Made by a program: the position numbers and the translations under genes | Part shown: piece after piece, positions 56,457 to 64,000 of the stretch | Layout: each line of letters opens with the position of its first letter | Position numbering within the stretch: the stretch's first letter is position 1 | From: Flavobacterium glaciei | GTDB lineage: Bacteria > Bacteroidota > Bacteroidia > Flavobacteriales > Flavobacteriaceae | Direction: 5' to 3' | NCBI RefSeq assembly: GCF_003350545.1 | Contig: NZ_QQBA01000001.1 | Coordinates: forward strand, 62,001-126,000 | DNA length: 64,000 bases | The notes under the pieces: generated by a model | Told to the model about the DNA's origin: nothing | What the model saw: only the letters and a program-made list of their open reading frames with translations | Database searches by the model: none

Positions 56457-57017
56457 ATGGATTCTGACTCCTTTATTTTCTGCCTCGAAGCCGTTTCTGA
56501 TATAGAAACTGTTACCATAACCGAAGTTGTAAAAAACTTAGAGCAATTAGCCTCGGAACAAGGCATTACTAGTATTCATAAAACATGTGATACTATTGAA
56601 GGTTTAGAAGAAAGTTTAAACACATTACTTTATGAAGACCATAATTTTACAAATTATGAAATAATCTATCTAGTAATGCAGGGTCAAGGAAATAACATTT
56701 GCCTCAATGACTTTTATTATAGTTTAGAGGAAATAGCAGAGCTTTTTGAAGGAAAAATGAATGGAAAAATTTTACATTTTGCAAATTCAAAAATATTAGA
56801 CTTAAGCGAGGAGGAAGCTCAATACTTTTTAGACATTACAGGAGCACGAGCAATTTCTGGTTATGGTGCAATATATAATACATTATCCAGCAGCAATCTA
56901 GACAAAGCGTTCTTTAGTTTATTTGAAGAACTGGATGATGTTATTGAAATTGTGGAAGAATTACACAAAAAACATTACGCACTTTGCAACCTGCTCAATT
57001 TTAGATTGTATTATTAA
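56457..57017 (+). CDS. DUF6642-like protein, caspase-like fold with lost dyad
   Basis: A 186-residue cytosolic protein resembling the DUF6642 family as I recall it: IFCLEA at the start, IHKTCDT, IIYLVMQG, then ILHFANSKIL and TGARAISGYG. In typical members these segments read YLAFHG and FGSCST, which suggests a CHAT/caspase-type His-Cys dyad. Here the His is Q75 and the Cys position is S111, so the protein is probably catalytically dead and may bind or scaffold. No partner protease is adjacent; the next gene is a membrane sensor domain. The family assignment is moderate. Confidence 0.6.
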   Translation: MDSDSFIFCLEAVSDIETVTITEVVKNLEQLASEQGITSIHKTCDTIEGLEESLNTLLYEDHNFTNYEIIYLVMQGQGNNICLNDFYYSLEEIAELFEGKMNGKILHFANSKILDLSEEEAQYFLDITGARAISGYGAIYNTLSSSNLDKAFFSLFEELDDVIEIVEELHKKHYALCNLLNFRLYY

Positions 57018-57159
57018 AATCTATTTGAGATCGTTCTAAATTTAGAAATTCCGAACTTAAATAAATCGTTGGTTAATTATCTGAATTTAGGTGCATTTGT
57101 TTTATGTGAACAAATTCAATACAATAGCTTATATTGCATTGAATACAAATCCCGTAGCG

Positions 57160-57789
57160 ATGAAAGATTTAAAAAAATACAGTAATAAAACTAAAGCTGC
57201 TTTTGTGTTACTGATTGTTATGTTTATCATTTTATTGAGTAATTTTAATACACTACAAAACTCAAAAATAACAAATGAAGCTATTAATACTATCTATAAT
57301 GACCGATTGGTTGTGGCCAGATATATTTTTCAGTATGCAAATGAGCTTTATTTTATAAAAACAAATGCTACAGCTGCAAAACTTAATGATACTCAAAAAA
57401 AAGACAAGATTACTACAGCACTAAAAAACATTCAGAACATAGACCAACTATATGTAAAAACAGTTTTAACGCCTAAAGAAAAAATTTCTTTAGTTGCATT
57501 TCTAGCTTCTTGTTCTACGATAAATAAAGAAGCCCTAAATAATAACTGGAACAAAGTAAACTACTCCAGCAATAAAGCTTTACAAACATTAGAACAGTTG
57601 TCTCAAATTCAGAGTAATGAGGGTAAATCAAAATTGACAAATTCAAACACTTTGCACAACGACAACAATCTTCTTGGCCAGTTACAGATTGCTTTGCTAG
57701 TCATTTTAGGCGGTATCACCTTCTATTTATTGATGGTTAAAGAGAATAAAATAAGTATCAGGATACCTGAACCACTTAGTATGAATTAA
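57160..57789 (+). CDS. Membrane four-helix-bundle sensor domain without output module
   Basis: A 209-residue protein starting at MKDLKKYSNKTK (57160); the 23-codon extension is unlikely. TM1 (about 13-30) and TM2 (about 173-192) enclose a helical extracytoplasmic domain that resembles the four-helix bundle ligand domain of chemoreceptors (INTIYNDRLVVARYIFQYANELYFI). Only about 17 residues follow TM2, so no HAMP, kinase or signalling domain is present. It may work by pairing with another receptor or be an evolutionary remnant. No frame continuing it was found downstream. Confidence 0.7.
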   Translation: MKDLKKYSNKTKAAFVLLIVMFIILLSNFNTLQNSKITNEAINTIYNDRLVVARYIFQYANELYFIKTNATAAKLNDTQKKDKITTALKNIQNIDQLYVKTVLTPKEKISLVAFLASCSTINKEALNNNWNKVNYSSNKALQTLEQLSQIQSNEGKSKLTNSNTLHNDNNLLGQLQIALLVILGGITFYLLMVKENKISIRIPEPLSMN

Positions 57790-58006
57790 ATGCAAATTTT
57801 TAATTTAAGTAAAATTAATGGTCTAAGGAATGAGTAATCCATTCATAACCAAATCATAATGCAGCAAAACCATATCCAAATCATTAACAAATATTAGTGT
57901 GTTTTAAAGCATCTATTTTCAATTAAAATTATTCAATAATTTTAACACAATAAAAACAAATTTACACATATTCAAATAGTTAATTAGTATTTTGACTGAA
58001 ACACCT

Positions 58007-58038
58007 ATTGTTTATAACAAATATTTAATTTATTTTTG
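58007..58038 (+). promoter_or_regulatory. Promoter of the first M14 carboxypeptidase
   Basis: ATTG (58007-58010), 20 bases, TATTTTTG (58031-58038), 20 bases before the ATG. Confidence 0.65.
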
Positions 58039-58058
58039 AACTCCAAATATACCTTAAT

Positions 58059-61000
58059 ATGAAAAAAAATTACCTTTTAGTTTTTATTACTATTTTACTT
58101 TTTAATCAATTTTCTTTTGCACAACATAACCCAATAGCCAAAAGGATATTAATCACAAAACCATCACCTTCTCAACTTTTGCAAATTAAAAATGCAGGAA
58201 TAGATCTAGGTTGCGGTGCCATTTTTCATGAGGAAAATTTAACTCTAGAACTTGGTAGCCAAGAATTAAAAAGCTTAGAAAAAGCAAAAATTAATTATAC
58301 TGTTTTGATTAAGGATTTAAAATCGTATTACGAAAAAATCACAAAAAAAGAACTTCCGAAAGCTAAAAAAGAATTAGAAGAGCAAAAGAAATTAGCAAAA
58401 AATAACGCTAGGTCTTTAAGCACTAAATCGACCACCATAAATAATTTCATCCAGTATGAAGGATGTACGGAAGTAGATTGGGCAGTCCCACAAAACTTTG
58501 AATTAGGAAGTATGGCAGGTTGTTTAACCTATGATGAAGTTTTATCTCAATTAGATTTGATGAGAGCAAAATATCCAAACCTAATTTCAGTAAAAGCAAA
58601 TGCATCGCCTACAAATCAAGTTACACATGGAAATGCTTTTACTAATTCTGGAGCATATAATACGTGGTCTGGACAAACCATATATTACGTTAGAATATCT
58701 GACAATCCGGATTCTTTTGAGGCAAATGAACCCGAATCTTTGTATTCTGGTATGACGCACTCAAGAGAAGTTAGTAGTTTGATGAACATCATGTATTACA
58801 TGTGGTATGTTCTAGAAAATTACAGTACTGATCCTGGTATTAAAAATTTAGTTGATAATCACCAAATGTATTTTATCCCTGTGGTGAATCCAGATGGGCT
58901 AAAATGGAATGAACAAATAGCACCTAGCGGTGGAGGGTTGCAACGTAAAAATTTAAATCCTAGCGCCAATACTGGTAATAATGATGCAAGAGGTGTCGAT
59001 TTAAATAGAAATTTCAATTATTTTTGGGGTGCAAGTCCCCTATACAATGGCTCATCAGGAACAACATCTAATCAAACATACAGAGGCACTAGTGCGGCAT
59101 CTGAACCTGAAACTAGAATTATAAGAGATTTTTCTCTTACAAGAAACTTTAAAACGGCTTTAAATCACCACGCAACTTCAAATTTAATGCCCCATTCTTA
59201 TAATGGATATCCCGCAGCACCTCCCTCTGGAAGAGAAAATGAGTATGCAAAGTTTTGCCAAGACTTAACTCGATTTAATAGATACATTTATGGGGAAGCT
59301 CCAGATGTGTTAACAGTTGCTAATGGTGACCTCAGTGACTGGATGCTGGGAGGAGTTGCGGATGTAAATGGATCTACAGGATCAGGCAAACAAGTCCTTG
59401 CACTCTCCCCAGAACATGGCGCACCCGATGGAAGTGAAGGAGGCTTTTGGCCAACAGGTCAACAAATTACGGATATCGCGAAAAGAGGAATGCGAATGAA
59501 TTTTGTCAATGCATACTACAGTGGAAAATTCACACAATTTCATGATCAAAATTCTACTGAAATTAGTACTAAAACTGGTGATCTAAAATTTGGCCTTGAA
59601 TACCTTGGACAAACATTAGGGAATATCACATTAACAGTAACTCCAGTTTCTAGTAATATCACATCTATTACTTCACCTCCAACACAAACAGGATGGACAA
59701 AACTAGAGCAAAGAACTGTTAATGCCGCTTACGTTTTAAATGAGGATATTAAAGATAATGAAATCATTGAATTTAAAATTTCATTAACTAACGATGATGG
59801 ATACGTAATGTACGAAACTAACATTATTAAATATTTCAATCCAACCGTATTTATAACTGACAATCCAGATGTTTCAGGCATTACAAATTGGACGAGTTCA
59901 GGTGGCGCATGGGGAACTACAACTGATTCTTTCTCTGGGACAGCTGCCATTACCGATTCTCCTGCAGGAGCTTACGCAAACAATACTAATAAAACATTAC
60001 GATTAAACACTCCCGTTAACTTAGCAAATAGTGCGGGTGCAGTTGTTCAATTTTATGCGAAATGGGATTTAGAAAGAAATTTTGACTATGCCCAATTTCA
60101 AGCATCTGTCGATGGTACAAATTGGGTTTCACTTTGCGGAAAATATACAAAACCAGCTTCGTCCCTAAATACTAATCGTTATAATAGTGCATCTAGTACA
60201 AATACATCACCAACTAAAACTTTCGCTGATAGAAGCAACCAGCCCACAGGTCAACTAGTATATGAGGGTGATACAATGGATAAATGGGTTATGGAAGAAA
60301 TTTACATCAGCCCTACAGAAAACAGTTCCTTTTTTGGACAAAGTAATGTACAATTTAGATTTTTATTAGATTCTGACTCCTCAAATAGAGCAGATGGATA
60401 TTCTACTACTTTTGATGGTTTTGTTTTTGACGATTTTAAAATCATAAAAATACCATCGGCACCTCCTGTTGCAATATGTAAACCAGCCACCTTATCATTA
60501 AATAGTAGTGGGTCATTGACTGTTTTACCAAGTGATGTAGATAACAATTCTACAGATGATGTAGGTATTACTTCAATTACAGTTTCTCCTAATACATTCG
60601 ATTGTACTCATGCAGATACAACACAAAATGTAACGCTAACAGTGACTGATGCTGATGGACAAACCAGCACATGTATTGCTACTGTAACAATCATAGACGT
60701 AACACCACCAGTAACTCCTACTTTAGCAAATATAACAGGACAATGTTCTGTAACTCCTATAGCACCAACCACTACAGATGTTTGTGCCGGAACTATTATT
60801 GGAACTACTACTACAGTATTCCCAATTACAACTCCCGGAACAACAGTAGTTACCTGGTCGTTTGACGATGGAAATGGTCAAATTGTAACCGCTAATCAAA
60901 ATATTATAATTGGTACAACAACTTGGGACGGTACGACTTGGTCAAATAGCGAACCCGTATCAGGCATGAATGCTGTAATATCAGGAAACCTCATTATAAA

Positions 61001-62456
61001 CTCAAACCTTACTGCTTGTAGTCTTTCCGTAAACAACAATGCTGTAGTTACAGTGAATTCAGGATTTAATTTAAATATTGCAGGCGATGTCAGTGTCGCT
61101 TCTGGTTCTTCTTTAACATTTGAAAGTAACGCTAACTTGATTCAATCCAAAAACACAAATGGAAATACCGGAAACATTATTGTAAAAAGAAAAACATCTC
61201 CTTTGATGCTTTTAGATTATGTATTGTGGTCAGCTCCAGTATCTGGTCAGCAATTGCAATTGTTCTCTCCGTCTACATTATCGAATCGTTTTTATACCTA
61301 CAATCCTTCTACAAATTTTTATAGTGGTATTGCATCAACAAATAATTTTGCTACAGGAACAGGATACTTAATTCGTATGCCAAATAATCATCCTACGACT
61401 CCAACAATTTGGGAAGGTCAATTTCAAGGTGTTCCTAACAATGGAAATTATAATTTAACTGTTACAAACAATACGTACAATGCGATTGGTAATCCATATC
61501 CTTCTACCATAAATGCTAATACTTTCATTTCAACAAATAACATTACTGAAGCATTGTATTTTTGGAGAAAAACAAACAATGCCTTAAGTACTTCCTATGC
61601 AACTTATACTCTTGCAGGTGGTACCGCTAACGCAGGCGGATTGAGCAGTATTGTGCCTAATGGAGTTATTCAGGTAGGACAAGGTTTTATAGCCAAGGCT
61701 ACTTCTAACACTATTTCATTTACAAATGCTATGCGTTTAGGAAATAACGAAGACCAGTTTTTTAGAACAAAAAACATTGAGCGAAATAGAATTTGGTTAA
61801 ACCTCTCTACACCTACATCACAAATAAACCAAATGCTAATCGCTTACATGACTAGCGCTACTGCAGGAATAGACGCTACAATAGACGGAAAATACATTAA
61901 TGATAATCCTATTGCCTTAAACTCTTTAATAGAAAATCAAGAATTTATTATACAAGGAAGAGGCTTGCCATTTGTAGATACAGATATTGTTCCTCTTACC
62001 TTCAAAACTAATGTTAGTGGAAATTTCAATATTGCGATTGATCATGTTGATGGATTATTTGCAAATCAACAAGACATATTCTTGATGGATAAATTAAATG
62101 ATGCTATTCATGATTTGAAAAAAAGTGAATACCCTTTTTCATCAGCAATTGGAACATTCAACAATCGTTTTGAATTAATGTATAAAAATTCTAAAACTTT
62201 AGGAATTGAAACACCTATATTTAATGAAAACACTATACTTATTTTTAACAACCAAGGAGTAATAGACATTAATTCTGGCTCAACAGTTATGAAAAACGTA
62301 ACCATATTTGATATTAGAGGAAGAATCATTTTTGAGCAAAAAGAAGTAAATGCTACTAAAACTTCAATCAAGGATTTTGGTGCAGCTGAGCAGACTTTAA
62401 TTATTAAAATAACATCTGACCAAAACGAAGTAGTTACTAAAAAAGTAGTTTATTAA
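58059..62456 (+). CDS. Secreted M14 zinc carboxypeptidase with T9SS sorting domain
   Basis: A 1465-residue exported protease. The signal peptide ends near SFAQ; a propeptide-like region with coiled helix (about 25-130) precedes the M14 domain (about 140-490). Zinc ligands are H234 and E237 in THSRE and His at 370/371 in NHHA; E452 in SPEHG is the likely general base. Ligand residues fit the carboxypeptidase A/T type. Beta-rich modules follow, including two HYR-like repeats (about 805-950), then a C-terminal type A sorting domain (about 1390-1465, ending VVTKKVVY) that targets type IX secretion. It likely digests proteins outside the cell. A paralogue follows at 63345. Confidence 0.92.
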   Translation: MKKNYLLVFITILLFNQFSFAQHNPIAKRILITKPSPSQLLQIKNAGIDLGCGAIFHEENLTLELGSQELKSLEKAKINYTVLIKDLKSYYEKITKKELPKAKKELEEQKKLAKNNARSLSTKSTTINNFIQYEGCTEVDWAVPQNFELGSMAGCLTYDEVLSQLDLMRAKYPNLISVKANASPTNQVTHGNAFTNSGAYNTWSGQTIYYVRISDNPDSFEANEPESLYSGMTHSREVSSLMNIMYYMWYVLENYSTDPGIKNLVDNHQMYFIPVVNPDGLKWNEQIAPSGGGLQRKNLNPSANTGNNDARGVDLNRNFNYFWGASPLYNGSSGTTSNQTYRGTSAASEPETRIIRDFSLTRNFKTALNHHATSNLMPHSYNGYPAAPPSGRENEYAKFCQDLTRFNRYIYGEAPDVLTVANGDLSDWMLGGVADVNGSTGSGKQVLALSPEHGAPDGSEGGFWPTGQQITDIAKRGMRMNFVNAYYSGKFTQFHDQNSTEISTKTGDLKFGLEYLGQTLGNITLTVTPVSSNITSITSPPTQTGWTKLEQRTVNAAYVLNEDIKDNEIIEFKISLTNDDGYVMYETNIIKYFNPTVFITDNPDVSGITNWTSSGGAWGTTTDSFSGTAAITDSPAGAYANNTNKTLRLNTPVNLANSAGAVVQFYAKWDLERNFDYAQFQASVDGTNWVSLCGKYTKPASSLNTNRYNSASSTNTSPTKTFADRSNQPTGQLVYEGDTMDKWVMEEIYISPTENSSFFGQSNVQFRFLLDSDSSNRADGYSTTFDGFVFDDFKIIKIPSAPPVAICKPATLSLNSSGSLTVLPSDVDNNSTDDVGITSITVSPNTFDCTHADTTQNVTLTVTDADGQTSTCIATVTIIDVTPPVTPTLANITGQCSVTPIAPTTTDVCAGTIIGTTTTVFPITTPGTTVVTWSFDDGNGQIVTANQNIIIGTTTWDGTTWSNSEPVSGMNAVISGNLIINSNLTACSLSVNNNAVVTVNSGFNLNIAGDVSVASGSSLTFESNANLIQSKNTNGNTGNIIVKRKTSPLMLLDYVLWSAPVSGQQLQLFSPSTLSNRFYTYNPSTNFYSGIASTNNFATGTGYLIRMPNNHPTTPTIWEGQFQGVPNNGNYNLTVTNNTYNAIGNPYPSTINANTFISTNNITEALYFWRKTNNALSTSYATYTLAGGTANAGGLSSIVPNGVIQVGQGFIAKATSNTISFTNAMRLGNNEDQFFRTKNIERNRIWLNLSTPTSQINQMLIAYMTSATAGIDATIDGKYINDNPIALNSLIENQEFIIQGRGLPFVDTDIVPLTFKTNVSGNFNIAIDHVDGLFANQQDIFLMDKLNDAIHDLKKSEYPFSSAIGTFNNRFELMYKNSKTLGIETPIFNENTILIFNNQGVIDINSGSTVMKNVTIFDIRGRIIFEQKEVNATKTSIKDFGAAEQTLIIKITSDQNEVVTKKVVY

Positions 62457-62509
62457 TTAGTGGCCTTTTGTTAAATAAGCGACCAAAAATCATATAAAGA
62501 AATCTAAAA

Positions 62510-62725
62510 ATGAAAAACATATTATTAAAATTATACTGTACTCTATTCTGCCTTTTATCCAGCGTTATGGTATTTGCCCAAATTGGTGATGATACTTCAG
62601 ATGGTGATTTAGAAAGTGTGGAGCCTACAGTGCCTATAAATGGTAAATTAATATTTTTAGCTATAGCTGGAATTATTTTTGCCTATTATACTTTTAGAAA
62701 ATATAGAAAAGAACAAACTATTTAA
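62510..62725 (+). CDS. Tiny signal-peptide plus transmembrane protein
   Basis: A 71-residue protein with a signal peptide ending at VFAQ, an acidic linker (DDTSDGDLESVEP), a conserved-looking VPINGKLIFLAIAGIIFAYY membrane helix and a basic tail KYRKEQ. Such small proteins with a P-I-x-G helix often lie beside T9SS cargo genes in flavobacteria (recalled pattern). It may be the same transcript as the carboxypeptidase, 53 bases upstream. Function unknown. Confidence 0.75.
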   Translation: MKNILLKLYCTLFCLLSSVMVFAQIGDDTSDGDLESVEPTVPINGKLIFLAIAGIIFAYYTFRKYRKEQTI

Positions 62726-63258
62726 GATTCTAATCCGACTTTTATCAAGAAATTGTTTTTTAACTTAAAGTCCGATTAAATCAAAATTAAATAGATTCCT
62801 CTTAAATCAATTACTTCTATTAAGTTCGATTTTAGAATAAAAATAAAATCTACCACAAGATGTAGTATTTTATTTCAATAAAGCCAAAGTTTTAAGCTCG
62901 TCAATATTGATGAATTAAAACTTTGGCTTTTACTTTTGAGACTATCTAAGTATGAAATCGTATATAACAATGGATTTATCTGTAACTAACAAATCCATTT
63001 TAAAACTTATCGCTATTTTTTTTTAACTGTCCGGTACTAATAACCTATTACATCTTATGAATGAATTTAGCTGTATTGTAATTTCGACAAAGGAGAAATC
63101 TCATAAAGAGAGTAACAATTTTATTTCCATTCATCGAAATAACAAATGAATAACATTGTATTAATAACATACAGTACTGTTATTTTTTATATCATTTAAA
63201 TTTTTAATTCTTTAATAGCTCAAATGATTTAACGAGACCCACACTTTAAACGTACTTT
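62726..63258. other. Gene-free stretch between the two carboxypeptidase genes
   Basis: No open frame of note across about 530 bases. It includes an A/T-rich hairpin near 62841-62876 and the terminator at 62880-62932. The rest is plain AT-rich sequence leading into the inverted repeat at 63259. Confidence 0.45.
62880..62932 (+). terminator. Terminator of the carboxypeptidase/small protein unit
   Basis: A perfect 16-base stem (62880-62895 / 62915-62930) with a 19-base loop, ending in T-rich sequence. Confidence 0.75.
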
Positions 63259-63287
63259 TATCGACAAATCAATACACTTTGTCGATA
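63259..63287. promoter_or_regulatory. Inverted repeat, possible operator upstream of the second M14 gene
   Basis: TATCGACAAA (63259-63268) and TTTGTCGATA (63278-63287) form a perfect 10-base inverted repeat with a 9-base spacer. It ends 5 bases before the -33 element of the next promoter, where an activator would bind. No adjacent regulator gene is known. Confidence 0.45.
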
Positions 63288-63292
63288 TTAAA

Positions 63293-63324
63293 ATTGTTTT
63301 TGTAAAAAAAATATTCTAGATTTG
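63293..63324 (+). promoter_or_regulatory. Promoter of the second M14 carboxypeptidase
   Basis: ATTG (63293-63296), 20 bases, TAGATTTG (63317-63324), 20 bases before the ATG. Confidence 0.65.
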
Positions 63325-63344
63325 GTAACCTAAATTTTTTTACC

Positions 63345-64000
63345 ATGAAAAAAACTACTTTTATTTTTCTTTTAATTTCTTTTATTTTTATCAAATCTTA
63401 CTCTCAAACAAAATCTATTACTAGTAATTCTAATCAAATTCCATATTCTGAGTTCAAGTATAAAAGAGTTCAGATTTCGAAAAATTCTCCTGATGTTATC
63501 AAAAAGCTAATGGAAACCGGTGTGGATCTTGATTGTGGTGTAGTCAATACTGAATCATACATACAGTTGGAACTTTCTGATTATGAATTAAACAAAATCA
63601 GATCTACTGGCTTGAAGTATAAAGTAGTAGTTGAAGATCTTACAAAATTATATTCTGAAAGAGCTCAAAAAGATATGGCTCAAGCCCAGAGTAATTTAGT
63701 ACGAGAAAAAAAGAGCTCAAAAGCAAATAGATCATTGAGCGTAAAAAATGTTATTATTGGCAATATTGGACAACAAAATGACTGTAGTGAAATTAACTTT
63801 GTGACACCTTCTAATTTTACTATTCCATCAACCTTTGGTGGGTGTTTTACTAATAGCGGAGTGCTCGCTGAGTTAGATAAAATGCAACGAATGTATCCAA
63901 ATATTATATCTGTTAAAGCTAATATTTCTCCTTCAAACCAACTAACACACCAAGGAAGACCTATTTATTATGTAAAAATCTCTGACAACCCATCTTTGAA
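63345..64000 (+). CDS. Second secreted M14 carboxypeptidase paralogue, cut by window end
   Basis: The first 218 codons of an open frame that runs off the window. The signal peptide ends near SYSQ. The sequence then parallels the 58059 protein: VQISKNSPDVIKKL, GVDLDCGV, a helical propeptide, CFTNSGVLAELDKM, and YPNIISVKANISPSNQLTH, followed by PIYYVKISDNP, just before the zinc site would appear. Identity to the neighbour is clear but moderate, so the duplication is not recent. The catalytic residues lie beyond the window. Confidence 0.88.
   Translation, partial: MKKTTFIFLLISFIFIKSYSQTKSITSNSNQIPYSEFKYKRVQISKNSPDVIKKLMETGVDLDCGVVNTESYIQLELSDYELNKIRSTGLKYKVVVEDLTKLYSERAQKDMAQAQSNLVREKKSSKANRSLSVKNVIIGNIGQQNDCSEINFVTPSNFTIPSTFGGCFTNSGVLAELDKMQRMYPNIISVKANISPSNQLTHQGRPIYYVKISDNPSL

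Noticed and set aside
1..64000. CRISPR arrays, insertion sequences, prophage or defence islands
   Set aside because: No regularly spaced repeats, transposase, integrase of phage type or defence gene set was seen; the only tyrosine recombinase is housekeeping XerD.

Overview
The window is a low-GC chromosomal stretch from a member of the Bacteroidota, almost certainly family Flavobacteriaceae and probably Flavobacterium or a close relative. The evidence is: promoters of the Bacteroidota type (TTG, 18-20 bases, TAnnTTTG) in front of many genes; type IX secretion C-terminal sorting domains; SusC-like and DUF5686 outer-membrane proteins; lineage families such as DUF4199, DUF4290 and the START-like protein; the zapA / 6S RNA / rny arrangement; and two interspersed elements of the kind scattered through flavobacterial genomes. 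No phage, insertion sequence, CRISPR array or rRNA operon was seen. Most of the window is conserved core chromosome.

Region 1 (about 0.2-8.4 kb) is a light-response island. A MerR regulator with the cobalamin photoreceptor signature of CarH lies upstream of, and in line with, crtI, crtB, crtZ, a small SRPBCC protein and a class I photolyase; an SDR/DUF2867 oxidoreductase faces this operon. A shared inverted repeat (TTTGTTTAA, 16 bases, TTAAACAAA) sits on the crtI promoter and on the promoter of a CHRD/cupredoxin lipoprotein at 9.97 kb. A degenerate copy sits on the regulator's own promoter. This points to a small light/B12 regulon. Next to the island, an inward-rectifier K+ channel gene is split by a one-base frameshift.

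Region 2 (8.5-17.8 kb) holds a Tat-type dienelactone hydrolase, the CHRD/cupredoxin lipoprotein, a large HExxH metalloprotease, carB without its allosteric domain, and rpmH. The metalloprotease gene lies between carB and a decayed duplicate of the carB 3' end plus terminator. Region 3 (17.9-31.1 kb) is mostly housekeeping: TPR protein, lytic transglycosylase, hydrolase, pirin, GNAT, ABC-F, GlmU-like protein, L31, DUF4199, glycosyltransferase, phosphohexose mutase, MsbA-like exporter and DUF2971. Region 4 (31.1-38.7 kb) covers an EF-hand lipoprotein, a TonB-dependent receptor, an M23 peptidase, and a division/RNA block of coiled-coil protein, ZapA, 6S RNA and RNase Y.

Region 5 (38.8-56.1 kb) includes a PAS histidine kinase, XerD, two small outer-membrane barrels, AroQ, DUF5686, a CDF transporter, MurA with Asp in place of the catalytic Cys, DUF4290, DUF493, an AAA ATPase, RecQ, Fmt, HU, YqgE, a class IV aminotransferase, a START-like protein and a CAU tRNA. 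Region 6 (56.4-64 kb) is more accessory: a DUF6642-like protein that appears to have lost its His/Cys dyad, a four-helix sensor domain with no output module, and two tandem secreted M14 carboxypeptidases separated by a tiny membrane protein. The second carboxypeptidase runs off the window end.
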